Shown here: piece by piece, positions 8,211-16,779 of the stretch
Position numbering within the stretch: the first letter of the stretch is position 1
Layout: each line of letters begins with the position of its first letter
Assembly (NCBI RefSeq): GCF_003268635.1
Contig: NZ_CP029639.1
Coordinates: 1,871,501 to 1,935,500 of the forward strand
From: Paenibacillus sp. DCT19
Lineage (GTDB): Bacteria > Bacillota > Bacilli > Paenibacillales > Paenibacillaceae
DNA: 64,000 bases
Direction: 5' to 3'
Notes under the pieces: generated by a model
Databases searched by the model: none
What the model was told of the DNA's origin: nothing
What the model saw: the letters and a program-made list of their open reading frames with translations, nothing else
Position numbers and translations under genes: made by a program

Positions 8211-8387
8211 TTCAACTAAACTTTTACACGAGAACGAAGGGGACAGAAATAACGTGAAGAAGCGAAACGTTCGCCTTTATCCCTGGATTTTCCCTTTGGA
8301 GAAGGGAATCAAAAAAATCTGGGGATAACAGCGATCGGAAGGTTGTTCTGTCATCGGAGTGGTTAGTGTAAACATCTTTTAGTTGAA
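8211..8387. repeat. 177-bp multi-arm inverted-repeat element between EIIC and GH38
   Basis: Nested pairs enclose the whole element: TTCAACTAAA (8211-8220) with TTTAGTTGAA (8378-8387); TTTACAC (8223-8229) with GTGTAAA (8366-8372); GACAGAA (8242-8248) with TTCTGTC (8346-8352). Inside are two hairpins: GCGAA-ACG-TTCGC (8262-8274) and a long arm pairing TTATCCC (8277-8283) with GGGATAA (8322-8328), topped by CCCTT/AAGGG (8292-8306). It contains no ORF. Terminal inverted repeats and this compact layout suggest a MITE-like insertion or a structured RNA inside the operon. The rest of the gap to 8425 holds only the GH38 ribosome binding site (CTGGAGGGA). Confidence 0.75.
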
Positions 8388-8425
8388 CTATATAGAGCTA
8401 AATAAGCAACTGGAGGGATACAGAG

Positions 8426-11110
8426 ATGAGTGAGAGAGAACGTACGAAGGTGCATGTTATTCCACACACACACTGGGATCGGGAATGGTACTTCACCACC
8501 TCTCGTTCCAAAGTTTATCTAGTCAAACATGTCAAAGAAGTGCTAAATGCACTGGAGAATATCGAAGGATTTCATTATTATCTGCTAGATGCTCAGGGCT
8601 CCTTGTTGGATGATTACATCCGTTGGTGCCCAGAGGACGAGGAACGTATTCGCAACCTAGTTTCAGCTAAACGACTCATGACAGGCCCGTGGTATACCCA
8701 AACAGATCAGTTGGTCATTTCCAGTGAATCCATGGTTAGAAACCTGTACTATGGAACGGAAACAGCACGCAAGTATGGGCATTCCATGAAGGTTGGGTAT
8801 GTGCCAGATGCGTTTGGACAATCAGCACAAATGCCGCAAATTTATCGGGAGTTCGGAATTGAACGCTTCTTGTTCTGGCGTGGGGTGTCCGATAATACGA
8901 ATCCGCGTACCGAATTTACGTGGGAAGGATCGGATGGTAGCCAAGTTTTCGCGGTTCAAATGCCATTTGGATACTACTACGGAGGAAACATTCCAGAAGA
9001 TGCCGAGGATTTGCAGCCGTATTTGGAAAAACAGATTGGCGCGCTTGAAAACAAAGCATCAACGCGGCATATTTACTTCCCCAACGGCTTCGACCAAGCA
9101 CCGGTTCGTTTGAATCTGCCTCAGTTGATTGAACGCTTCAACGAGCTAGATGACAAACGTGAATATGTAATGAATGAGCCGGAACGCTTCATGGCAGAGA
9201 TTGAAGCAGACAGTCATGATCTGCCGGTACTCCGTGGTGAGTTAATGGAAGCCAAGCACATGCGTATTCACAAATCCATTTTCTCCACGCGTGCAGATCT
9301 CAAGCAACAGAATAACCAGATTGAGAACTTCATTGCGAACATCTTAGAGCCTGTACTTGCCATCAGTCACTCCCTAGGGCATGAATATCCGCATCGCATT
9401 GTGGAAGATATTTGGAAGTTGATGTTTGAGAATGCAGCGCATGACAGTATTGGTGGATGCAATAGTGATACTACGAATCAGGACGTCGCTTTCCGTTACA
9501 AACAGGCCAATGACATCGCACGCAATCTACTAGATTTGCATATGCGAATGATTGCTTCAACCATTGAGCAGGAGGAGACATTTGCCTTTACCCTGTTCAA
9601 TACTTTACCGTATGTTCGTGGGGGTGTTACGGAGATTGAAGCGTACATTCCAGAGGAATCGTTTGTCATTCGTGATACGAAGGGAAGAGAACTGGCTTAT
9701 ACGATTGTGGACAAAGTAGATCAGACAGACTATGTGTTAGGGCAACACATTGATCTGAATCCAAGTCGTAAAGTCTATCTCCCAGATCGTGTATACCGCG
9801 CGAAACTATTGGTAGAACTGCAAGAGGTTCCAGCGATGGGGTATACTCAGATCATCTTTGACTTTAGTCAGGGAGCAGCACCTGCGATTGAGCGGCGCAA
9901 TGATCAGCATATCGAGAATGAATTTTTTGCTATCGTTGTTGAAGATAACGGTACATTAACCATTACAGATAAAACCTCTGGGCAGACGTATGCCAATCAG
10001 ATGGTGTTTGAAGATAACGGTGATGACGGAGACTCTTACAACTATTCACCGCCGGAGCGGGATCTAATTGTATCCTCCATTGGCAGCAAACTGAATGTGA
10101 CTACAGCGAAGACCACCGTTCTTGAGGAACTTCAACTGGGATGCACACTGAGTGTGCCTGCGGATCTGCATGAACGTGAAGCGGGTATAAGCTCGGGACA
10201 ACTGCCAATTCAAGTTCAAGTGGGACTTCGTAAGGGCGAGCGATTGATCCGCTTTGAGCTTAAGGTACAAAATCAGGTGCTTAGCCACCGACTGCGTGTA
10301 CTCTTTGATACAGGTCTAGTCTCCTCCTTATCGATTGCAGATCAGCCTTTTGGTATCATTGCTCGTCCTACATCCTTGCCTGAAGCCCAAGTGTGGGAAC
10401 GTGAGAAATGGCAAGAGAAGCCGATCACGATTGAAGCGATGCAGAGTTATGCGGGATTGAATGACGGTAATCGTGGCATTGTGGTGATCACCGAAGGAGT
10501 GCGTGAATACGAGATTGTAGGCGAGAAGATGGATACCATTGCTTTGACCTTGTTCCGGACGTTTGGTTTCATGGGTAAAGAAAATCTTGTGTATCGCCCG
10601 GGGCGAGCTTCGGGAGAGAAAATCGTTGCTACACCAGATGCCCAGTTGCTGGGTGAGCTGAACTTCTCGTTTGCACTGTATATCCACAATGCAGGACTGG
10701 ATGAAGCGAAGGTAGCGCATGTTGCGCGTGAGTATCTAACACCGATCGCTAGCTATCAATTATGTGACTTTTTGAATGGCCGATTGATCTTCGCCTTCCG
10801 TGACGAAGAGCGTACGTTGCCACAGAACTATAGTTTGATGTCCTTTAACGAGGAATCCAATGCTGTACTCAGCGCGTTCAAGAAAGCGGAGCATAGTGAT
10901 GGATATATTATCCGCGTATTCAACCCGTACTTGAAGCAAAATGCACAAGCAACAGTTCAGTTCAATCAGTCGGTTTCGGTGGAACGAGTATCCTTGGCAG
11001 AACGGTCTTTGGAGCCTGCACAGGTTATTGCGCGTAAAGAGCAAGTCATTTCATTACCTGAGCTTACCCATTGCAAGCTGTTGACCGTCCTTGTATCTAA
11101 GGCAGATTAA
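8426..11110 (+). CDS. GH38 alpha-mannosidase (MngB-like)
   Basis: An 894-residue cytoplasmic enzyme with no signal peptide. The GH38 zinc/active-site region is at the N terminus (HTHWDREW, residues 14-21) and the nucleophile Asp is at about 128 in YVPDAFGQSAQMPQ. The HDSIGGCNSD segment around residue 345 supplies another metal-binding His, and C-terminal beta-sandwich domains follow. Length matches E. coli MngB (about 880 residues), which cleaves 2-O-(6-phospho-alpha-mannosyl)-glycerate after PTS uptake. Position directly after a MngA-type PTS supports a phospho-alpha-mannoside substrate. It may be read through from the PTS genes or have its own promoter in the 246-base gap. Confidence 0.92.
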   Translation: MSERERTKVHVIPHTHWDREWYFTTSRSKVYLVKHVKEVLNALENIEGFHYYLLDAQGSLLDDYIRWCPEDEERIRNLVSAKRLMTGPWYTQTDQLVISSESMVRNLYYGTETARKYGHSMKVGYVPDAFGQSAQMPQIYREFGIERFLFWRGVSDNTNPRTEFTWEGSDGSQVFAVQMPFGYYYGGNIPEDAEDLQPYLEKQIGALENKASTRHIYFPNGFDQAPVRLNLPQLIERFNELDDKREYVMNEPERFMAEIEADSHDLPVLRGELMEAKHMRIHKSIFSTRADLKQQNNQIENFIANILEPVLAISHSLGHEYPHRIVEDIWKLMFENAAHDSIGGCNSDTTNQDVAFRYKQANDIARNLLDLHMRMIASTIEQEETFAFTLFNTLPYVRGGVTEIEAYIPEESFVIRDTKGRELAYTIVDKVDQTDYVLGQHIDLNPSRKVYLPDRVYRAKLLVELQEVPAMGYTQIIFDFSQGAAPAIERRNDQHIENEFFAIVVEDNGTLTITDKTSGQTYANQMVFEDNGDDGDSYNYSPPERDLIVSSIGSKLNVTTAKTTVLEELQLGCTLSVPADLHEREAGISSGQLPIQVQVGLRKGERLIRFELKVQNQVLSHRLRVLFDTGLVSSLSIADQPFGIIARPTSLPEAQVWEREKWQEKPITIEAMQSYAGLNDGNRGIVVITEGVREYEIVGEKMDTIALTLFRTFGFMGKENLVYRPGRASGEKIVATPDAQLLGELNFSFALYIHNAGLDEAKVAHVAREYLTPIASYQLCDFLNGRLIFAFRDEERTLPQNYSLMSFNEESNAVLSAFKKAEHSDGYIIRVFNPYLKQNAQATVQFNQSVSVERVSLAERSLEPAQVIARKEQVISLPELTHCKLLTVLVSKAD

Positions 11111-11198
11111 TATAAATACTGTTCACAGTTAGACGTGGTCAAATGGTTATTATCGAATGCTCAGCTTAGACAGATCAGAGAGGAGGTCGGATATCGAT

Positions 11199-13175
11199 AT
11201 GATTTTTCCATACAAACGTTTACAGAAGTTGTTTCTCCTTCTTCATGGTGAAGGGCAGGATCAGGCGTGGACAAGCCAGGCTCTTGCAGAGAGACTAGAG
11301 GTCACAGTGAGAACCATTCGGGACGATCTGAAGAAGCTGGAGAGCATCCTTGTACAACATGGAAGCAGACTGGAATCCAAACGAGGCAAGGGATACTCCA
11401 TCGTAATTGATGAGCCCTCCAGTTATGATGAGTTGCTTGAAAATCGGCACAATCTTCAATCCGGAAGCTTGCCTATGCCTGGATCGCCTGAGGAGCGGAT
11501 ACGATTTGAATTGTTTAAATTGTTAAACGAACCAGGTCATATCAAAATGGAAGACCTCGCTGATCAATTGTTTATAAGCCGTGCAACGATGAATAATGAT
11601 CTGAAGATCATTCGTCAGATTCTGGAGAATTATCAATTGCAGCTCTGCATTAAGCCTGGATATGGCGTGCAGGTAACCGGGGATGAGAAAAACATCCGGT
11701 ATTGCCTCGCTGAATATGCTGACGTGCGTGATGAACAATTACAGTTGGCTCCGGATGGAATTACAGTCGCGCAGGAGCAATTGTTACAGCCTGTTGATCC
11801 AGCCCAAATTCGGGAAGTGGTGATGCGACATTTGCGTCATAAGCATGTTCGGATCGCTGATCTGGCTCTAAAGGATCTGATCACACATTTGGCTGTTATG
11901 GTCCTACGTGTGACGCAGGGTCATGGGCTAGAGAAGTTTGATACGGTAGAGGCGAGTGGGCAGGATCAGGAACTTGCTCTGCAAATGATTAAGGATCTGG
12001 AGGCGTTATATTCCATTCGTTTCTCTGCCGGAGAGTGCGATTATCTGTTATTGCATATCATTAGCAAAAAAATGACAGCTACCGATTGGGGTGGTCTATC
12101 GGATGATCCTCTATATGTTACCGTTCAGCGGATGCTAGATTATGTCTATGAACGATACAGTTATGATCTGAGAGATGATGAACGATTGCCGCGTGACCTT
12201 TACGCCCATCTGAAACCTATGATTACACGGCTAGAGCATGGGATGAACATGCGTAATCCGCTATTGGGACATATCCGTAAATATTACCCACTGGCGTATG
12301 AGATTACGATTGGTGCGGTTAAACAGCTACAGACGTATGTGCCTTATGAAATTAATGATAGCGAAATTGGTTATCTGGCATTGCACTTCGGAGCGGCGTT
12401 GGAGCGCAAATATCAGATTCCTCATCGAAAACGAAAGTCCGTCCTGCTTGTATGTGGCTCAGGTTATGGAACAGCACGTATCCTTGAATCGCGTCTGCGC
12501 TCATTGTTTGCGGAGCTTGAGGTATCTCGCGTAGTCTCCTTACGTGAATATGAGGAAATGGTGAGTATTCCCGAGGATATGGTGATCTCCACGATTCGCT
12601 TGCGAGAGTCTAAGGGCAAGCCTTCGGCTGTTATCGCTGCCATTCCTTCAGAACGCGATATGGCAACCATTACGCACATGGTTCGTTCTAGTGATACTCA
12701 AGAAGAAATGACGTTACTACGCTATTTCGACCCTGAATTTTTCATGTATCGTACGGATCAGCCTGACAAGTTCAAGCTCATGTCTGAGATGAGTGATATG
12801 TTATCAGCGCGAGGTGTAGTGACAGAACGGTTTTGGCCTGCATTACAGGAGCGTGAGGAGATGGCTTCTACCGCTCTGGGTAGAGGCATGGCAATTCCCC
12901 ATCCATTGGAGCTAAGCTCTACACGGACAGTTGTCTCCGTCTGTTTGCTGGAGAAGCCTATTCGTTGGGATGATGAGAATGAAGTACACGCGGTATTCAT
13001 GTTATCGATATGCAAAGAGGATTATGAGCAAGCGATGGGCATCTACGATCTATTTGTGGAATTGATCCGCCAAGAGGAACTACTTGAGGGATTGCGCACC
13101 TGTGATGCCTTTGAGGATTTTGCCCAGATCGTACGTCATACACTGAGTACCAAAAGTACAGATGCATATGCTTAA
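11199..13175 (+). CDS. PRD-containing BglG/ManR-type transcriptional activator
   Basis: A 658-residue regulator. Domain order: N-terminal winged HTH (LAERLEVTVRTIRDDLKKLE), a second Mga-type HTH (LADQLFISRATMNNDLKII), PRD1 and PRD2 with their conserved His residues (LLLHIISKK, LALHFGAALER), an EIIB-like domain with VCGSGYGTARILESRL, and a C-terminal EIIA domain with AIPHPLEL. Such activators are switched by HPr- and EII-dependent phosphorylation, coupling expression to substrate flux. E. coli uses the GntR-type MngR instead. An ATG at 11157 would lengthen the protein by 14 residues but has no ribosome binding site; GAGGAGG precedes the ATG at 11199, so that is preferred. It ends at a terminator. 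Confidence 0.88.
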   Translation: MIFPYKRLQKLFLLLHGEGQDQAWTSQALAERLEVTVRTIRDDLKKLESILVQHGSRLESKRGKGYSIVIDEPSSYDELLENRHNLQSGSLPMPGSPEERIRFELFKLLNEPGHIKMEDLADQLFISRATMNNDLKIIRQILENYQLQLCIKPGYGVQVTGDEKNIRYCLAEYADVRDEQLQLAPDGITVAQEQLLQPVDPAQIREVVMRHLRHKHVRIADLALKDLITHLAVMVLRVTQGHGLEKFDTVEASGQDQELALQMIKDLEALYSIRFSAGECDYLLLHIISKKMTATDWGGLSDDPLYVTVQRMLDYVYERYSYDLRDDERLPRDLYAHLKPMITRLEHGMNMRNPLLGHIRKYYPLAYEITIGAVKQLQTYVPYEINDSEIGYLALHFGAALERKYQIPHRKRKSVLLVCGSGYGTARILESRLRSLFAELEVSRVVSLREYEEMVSIPEDMVISTIRLRESKGKPSAVIAAIPSERDMATITHMVRSSDTQEEMTLLRYFDPEFFMYRTDQPDKFKLMSEMSDMLSARGVVTERFWPALQEREEMASTALGRGMAIPHPLELSSTRTVVSVCLLEKPIRWDDENEVHAVFMLSICKEDYEQAMGIYDLFVELIRQEELLEGLRTCDAFEDFAQIVRHTLSTKSTDAYA

Positions 13176-13216
13176 GTAGCAAAAGGTATGATCGGGATAT
13201 TACATGTAAGCTAACA

Positions 13217-13260
13217 AACAAGCAGTTCTCTATCCGATTAACCGGGGAGAACTGCTTGTT
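13217..13260. terminator. bidirectional terminator hairpin between the PRD regulator and spo0M
   Basis: A perfect 14-bp stem, AACAAGCAGTTCTC (13217-13230) with GAGAACTGCTTGTT (13247-13260), and a 16-base loop. The T tract is weak on both sides (CGTTTATG), but the position between convergent genes fits termination. Confidence 0.75.
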
Positions 13261-13335
13261 CGTTTATGATTTCTTGTATATTGTTTATGTTCGTTAATGA
13301 GCGTTTGTCTATCGTTCTATATCACTTTCAATCAA

Positions 13336-14109
13336 TTATATGTGCTTCGAAATAACTTCTTCCAGCCCTTGTGCCACCGATTGTGCCCCACGTGCAAGAT
13401 GTCGCTCATACAGGTGTAGACGGACAAAGCTCTCATCTGTACCCATCGCTTCTGAGAAAATGCCACTAAGCCCTCTCGCGCGACGATCAATCTGTAGCAG
13501 CAACTCTAACGAATCATCCATCGGATAGAACAGAACCTCCAGCTCATCCAAATATCCACGGAACTTATTGGTTGGTACGAACTCGAATTCCTGAACAAAG
13601 GGCAGATTGCCGCCAAGTTTAGGGGCGTAGTCATTGGTAACCTCACGCAACTTGAAGCCAAGGATGTCAATGGCATCTAAGACGGTACGCATCTCTTGGG
13701 TGGGTACAACACGTAACAAATCCCGATCCGAAGGATCCACAGCACTTGCAATATCAAGGCCTGTTTCCACCCATACCTCAGCACTATGTAACGTGAGCGG
13801 AAGATTTTCCGGCAGGTCAAACGAGAACTGTTTCTCTAACTTCGCGCCTGGTTGCAAGGTGAAGCCATCGGTTAACAAAAACTTGGCGATAGTTGCCTTC
13901 TCCTTGAATTTACGATCATCGCGTTCCCGTAGGTAATGAGTGTGAATGCTTAGGTATATTCGGTCGACGATCTGTTCGACATCACCGCCTTGTATGTATA
14001 CCGTTCCAGAAATAACACCGCCAGGGATAACCTCAGGGGTATCTAACTCTGTATTTACTTTTGCCGCGCCTACGCCAACACTAGCTAACATTTTCTTGAA
14101 AAATGACAT
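13336..14109 (-). CDS. spo0M: sporulation-control protein Spo0M
   Basis: A 257-residue arrestin-like protein. The N terminus MSFFKKMLASVGVGAAKV and the segments ELDTPEVIPGGVISGTVYIQGG, QFSFDLPENLPLT and FVPTNKFRGYLDELEVLF are typical of Spo0M, whose Bacillus subtilis homologue is of near-identical length and modulates early sporulation. The frame is open to 14178, but GGAGG eight bases before the ATG at 14109 fixes the start. A MITE copy (14168-14380) begins about 58 bp upstream of the start codon, so the native promoter may be displaced or supplied by the repeat. Confidence 0.93.
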   Translation of the reverse strand: MSFFKKMLASVGVGAAKVNTELDTPEVIPGGVISGTVYIQGGDVEQIVDRIYLSIHTHYLRERDDRKFKEKATIAKFLLTDGFTLQPGAKLEKQFSFDLPENLPLTLHSAEVWVETGLDIASAVDPSDRDLLRVVPTQEMRTVLDAIDILGFKLREVTNDYAPKLGGNLPFVQEFEFVPTNKFRGYLDELEVLFYPMDDSLELLLQIDRRARGLSGIFSEAMGTDESFVRLHLYERHLARGAQSVAQGLEEVISKHI

Positions 14110-14167
14110 TTGCTCAACCTCCGGATCAGTTCGATTTCTGGTAAAAAATACGACTGCGACCTTACAG

Positions 14168-14380
14168 TGCGTGTTCAAAAAGATCGGTTTTCAGTACCGA
14201 GAAGATGGGATGAAGATAGAAATGGAGTAGCGGAGCGTAGACAAACTACGTGAGCAACTACATTGTTTCCGAAGGAAACAACCTTCGTAAGCATCTACTT
14301 ATTTCGGCTGAATCCCATATTCGACGCTGAGATGCTGTAAGGCATCTATCGTAATCAAAAGCGGATTTTTTTGAACAACC
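14168..14380 (-). mobile_element. MITE-like repeat, copy A (about 213 bp)
   Basis: This is the inverted counterpart of copy B at 44936-45110. Both share blocks such as GTAATCAAAAGCGGA, GGCTGAATCCCATATTCGA, GAAATGGAGTAGCGGAGCG and TTTTCAGTACC. The ends are related inverted repeats (TGCGTGTTCAAAAAG at one end, GGTTGTTCAAAAA read inward from the other). Copy A has about 40 extra bases including the hairpin TTGTTTCC-GAA-GGAAACAA. The flanking octamers (CCTTACAG, TCTTATAC) agree at only five of eight positions, so the duplication is eroded. No coding capacity. Confidence 0.85.
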
Positions 14381-14412
14381 TCTTATACGGAATGTGAAGG
14401 ATTGCCGTTTCA

Positions 14413-14431
14413 AATTTTATAGTATAAAATT
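14413..14431. promoter_or_regulatory. 19-bp perfect AT palindrome upstream of a methyltransferase gene
   Basis: AATTTTATA-G-TATAAAATT is a perfect inverted repeat about 75 bp before the ATG at 14506. It may be an operator or simply the AT-rich promoter core; no regulator is implied by its neighbours. The rest of 14381-14505 shows nothing else clear. Confidence 0.4.
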
Positions 14432-14505
14432 CTCGGAATAGTGGGGGAAATGAACGGTCATTGTCGAATATAGTTAAATAAAGGAATATGCGGAGGAGGA
14501 ATCGG

Positions 14506-15189
14506 ATGGGACTGGAATGGTACGACATGATTGCGAGACGTAACGGAGGGTATCGGGGCAGGGCGAAGTTTATCGTCGAAGGACAATCAGCGGAAGTTGT
14601 GTTTGAGAAACGATTAATTGAAATGTTACCTCTTCATACTACGGTACTTGATGCGGGATGTGGCCATGGTGAGTTTACACTGCGAATGTCAGCTTACGCT
14701 CCGTACATTACCGGTTTCGACAACTCCAGCGAGATGATACGAATTGCATTATCGGGGTTGGCATCGTCTGGTGTTAGAAACGTAGAGTTTGTACACGCTA
14801 CGACCAAGACGAAGATGCCGTTTGTGGATGAACAGTTTGACCTAATCTATGATCGTCGTGGACCAACATCTATCATTGAACATGACCGAGTGCTTCGCAA
14901 AGGCGGAACAATCATTGGTATCCATGGTGATGTGAGCAAGGTGAGAGAGCGGTTGTTGAATAACCATTATGAAGATATTGCGATTGAAGAATTCAACGAT
15001 GCTGTTCTGGTGTTCCCTAATGAACATGAGTTTGCACTCTTTCTCTCCGATACGCCAGGAAATCCAGACTATACGTCGCCTGAACTTCAGGAGTCACTTC
15101 AAGCCAAACTAGATGAAAGTCTGGTTGACGGACGAATTTGTGTACAGGAGCGCAAGTATATTTGGAAAGCTGTAAGAGCAGGTGAGTAA
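14506..15189 (+). CDS. class I SAM-dependent methyltransferase
   Basis: A 227-residue Rossmann methyltransferase. Motif I is VLDAGCGHGEFTL, the motif II acid is in ITGFDNSSEMI, and motif IV is in FDLIYDRRGPTS. It resembles the 23S rRNA (guanine) or generic type-11 methyltransferases found singly in Bacilli; the substrate cannot be inferred. The start ATG 14506 is chosen over 14488 because CGGAGGAGG lies just upstream. It is followed after about 55 bases by a DinB-like gene on the same strand. Confidence 0.8.
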   Translation: MGLEWYDMIARRNGGYRGRAKFIVEGQSAEVVFEKRLIEMLPLHTTVLDAGCGHGEFTLRMSAYAPYITGFDNSSEMIRIALSGLASSGVRNVEFVHATTKTKMPFVDEQFDLIYDRRGPTSIIEHDRVLRKGGTIIGIHGDVSKVRERLLNNHYEDIAIEEFNDAVLVFPNEHEFALFLSDTPGNPDYTSPELQESLQAKLDESLVDGRICVQERKYIWKAVRAGE

Positions 15190-15245
15190 TGCTATATATT
15201 CAGAAGAACGAAATTAACATTTAAACTGAGGTGTGGAGGGAATAC

Positions 15246-15773
15246 ATGATAGATTTGAGATATCCTATTGGATCATTTGAACATTCGGGGGAAATTACTG
15301 TAGCTCAGAGAGAACAGTGGATTGAGGACATCGCACAGTTACCCACTAACGCTCGTCTAGCTGTAGAAGGATTGAGCCCAGAACAGCTGAGCCTACCTTA
15401 CCGGGACGGGGGCTGGATGGTCAAGCAGGTCATTCATCACATGGCGGATAGTCATATGAACAGCATGATTCGATTCAAGTTGGCACTGACCGAGGATAAT
15501 CCAACAATCAAGCCGTATTACGAGGATCGCTGGGCTGAGCTTAGTGATTCACGGGAATTGGATATTGAATTCTCACTTCAGATTCTAGATGCATTACACC
15601 GCCGGTGGGTCGGGCTGTTACATACCTTAACAGATGCAGATTTTTCTAAATCATTCTATCACCCAGGTTCACAAGAAACGACTAGATTGGATTACAACCT
15701 AGGCGTCTATTCCTGGCATGGCAGACACCATGTTGCTCATATTACTTCACTTCGGGAACGATTAGGTATATGA
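15246..15773 (+). CDS. YfiT/BstA-type DinB-fold metal-dependent protein
   Basis: A 175-residue four-helix-bundle protein of the DinB/YfiT superfamily. The metal-binding His triad is visible: the HHMADSHMN segment near residue 63 and HGRHHVAH near the C terminus. DLRYPIGSFE at the N terminus is the classic YfiT opening. Family members in thiol-containing Firmicutes act as bacillithiol S-transferases or putative metal-dependent hydrolases. The start at 15246 follows GTGGAGGG; the upstream in-frame ATG at 15231 lacks support. It ends at the terminator 15812-15855. Confidence 0.85.
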   Translation: MIDLRYPIGSFEHSGEITVAQREQWIEDIAQLPTNARLAVEGLSPEQLSLPYRDGGWMVKQVIHHMADSHMNSMIRFKLALTEDNPTIKPYYEDRWAELSDSRELDIEFSLQILDALHRRWVGLLHTLTDADFSKSFYHPGSQETTRLDYNLGVYSWHGRHHVAHITSLRERLGI

Positions 15774-15811
15774 GATTGGTATAATTTTTATAACTTTCAT
15801 AGGTAAGTAGT

Positions 15812-15855
15812 AAAGACGTCTAAGTGGAGCAATACGATCTCCTAGGCGTCTTTTT
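15812..15855 (+). terminator. Rho-independent terminator after the YfiT gene
   Basis: AAAGACGTCTA...GGAG pairs with CTCCTAGGCGTCTTT (one three-base bulge), followed by TTTTT. Confidence 0.85.
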
Positions 15856-16015
15856 GTATGCCCATTTTATACTTATAAATCATGGGAATTTTTCAAGAAA
15901 AATGGAGAACTTTTGGGTAAAAATGTTATAGTAGAGTGTGCTATGATTTTGAGAGAAAGTGGTTTGAAGTGCTGTTTCTGTAAGGGGTTTTCATCTGAAT
16001 GAGGAGGCAAAAGCA

Positions 16016-16735
16016 ATGGAGAAAACAATTAAAAATGTGCAGGATGTATATGACATGTTAGATGCGGAATTTCGTTCCGCAAAACAGTTCTGGGAACCTT
16101 TTTATGAAGATCGTAGCAGACCAATTCCCTTTTTCCCGAATAAGCCTGATGAGAATTTGGTAGCACATGTGAACTCAGGACTGCTGACTGGAGGCAAGGC
16201 GCTAGAGCTCGGTTGTGGGCCAGGTAGAAATGCGCTCTATCTGACGCGTGAGGGTTACCAAGTCGATGCATACGATCTATCCGAGACAGCTATTGCATGG
16301 GCAAAAGAACGGGCTAGTGAAGAACAGCTGGAGGTTAACTTTGAGTGCCGATCCGTATTTGAGTTATCTCCGCAGGCAGCATATGATCTCGTATATGATT
16401 CTGGCTGCCTTCATCATCTCTTGCCTCATCAGCGTATACCGTATCTGGAGATGATCTATAATGCACTTCGACCAGGAAGCTACTTTGGAATGACTTGTTT
16501 TGCTCCGGGATTCGGAGGTATGGGCGGGCCAGAGACGGTTATGGATGATTGGGATGTGTACCGGGAGAAATCAATGAAGGGTGGTCTAGCATTCACGGAA
16601 GAGAAGCTCCGCTATATGCTGGAGGAATCCTTCGAGTGCGTGGAGTTACGTCCGATGAAGACGATGAATCAGGAAGATGCTGAGTTTGGCATACCCATCC
16701 TCTGGGTGACGTTGTGGAAGAAGAGAGACGCATAA
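16016..16735 (+). CDS. class I SAM-dependent methyltransferase
   Basis: A 239-residue methyltransferase. Motif I ALELGCGPGRNALYL and the acidic turn VDAYDLSETAI are clear; DSGCLHHLLPHQR resembles the TehB/thiopurine-methyltransferase-like group (methyltransferase domain 25). The substrate is unknown; relatives are often linked to detoxification. ATG 16016 follows TGAGGAGGC. An SDR gene follows within 45 bases, so the two may be cotranscribed. Confidence 0.82.
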   Translation: MEKTIKNVQDVYDMLDAEFRSAKQFWEPFYEDRSRPIPFFPNKPDENLVAHVNSGLLTGGKALELGCGPGRNALYLTREGYQVDAYDLSETAIAWAKERASEEQLEVNFECRSVFELSPQAAYDLVYDSGCLHHLLPHQRIPYLEMIYNALRPGSYFGMTCFAPGFGGMGGPETVMDDWDVYREKSMKGGLAFTEEKLRYMLEESFECVELRPMKTMNQEDAEFGIPILWVTLWKKRDA

Positions 16736-16779
16736 TTACATAGATCGTGCAGTTTAAACTTAAATTAGGAGGATGACGA

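Noticed and set aside
8211..8387. Simple terminator for EIIC
   Set aside because: The element is far larger than a terminator, with end-to-end pairing and no T tract after the stems.
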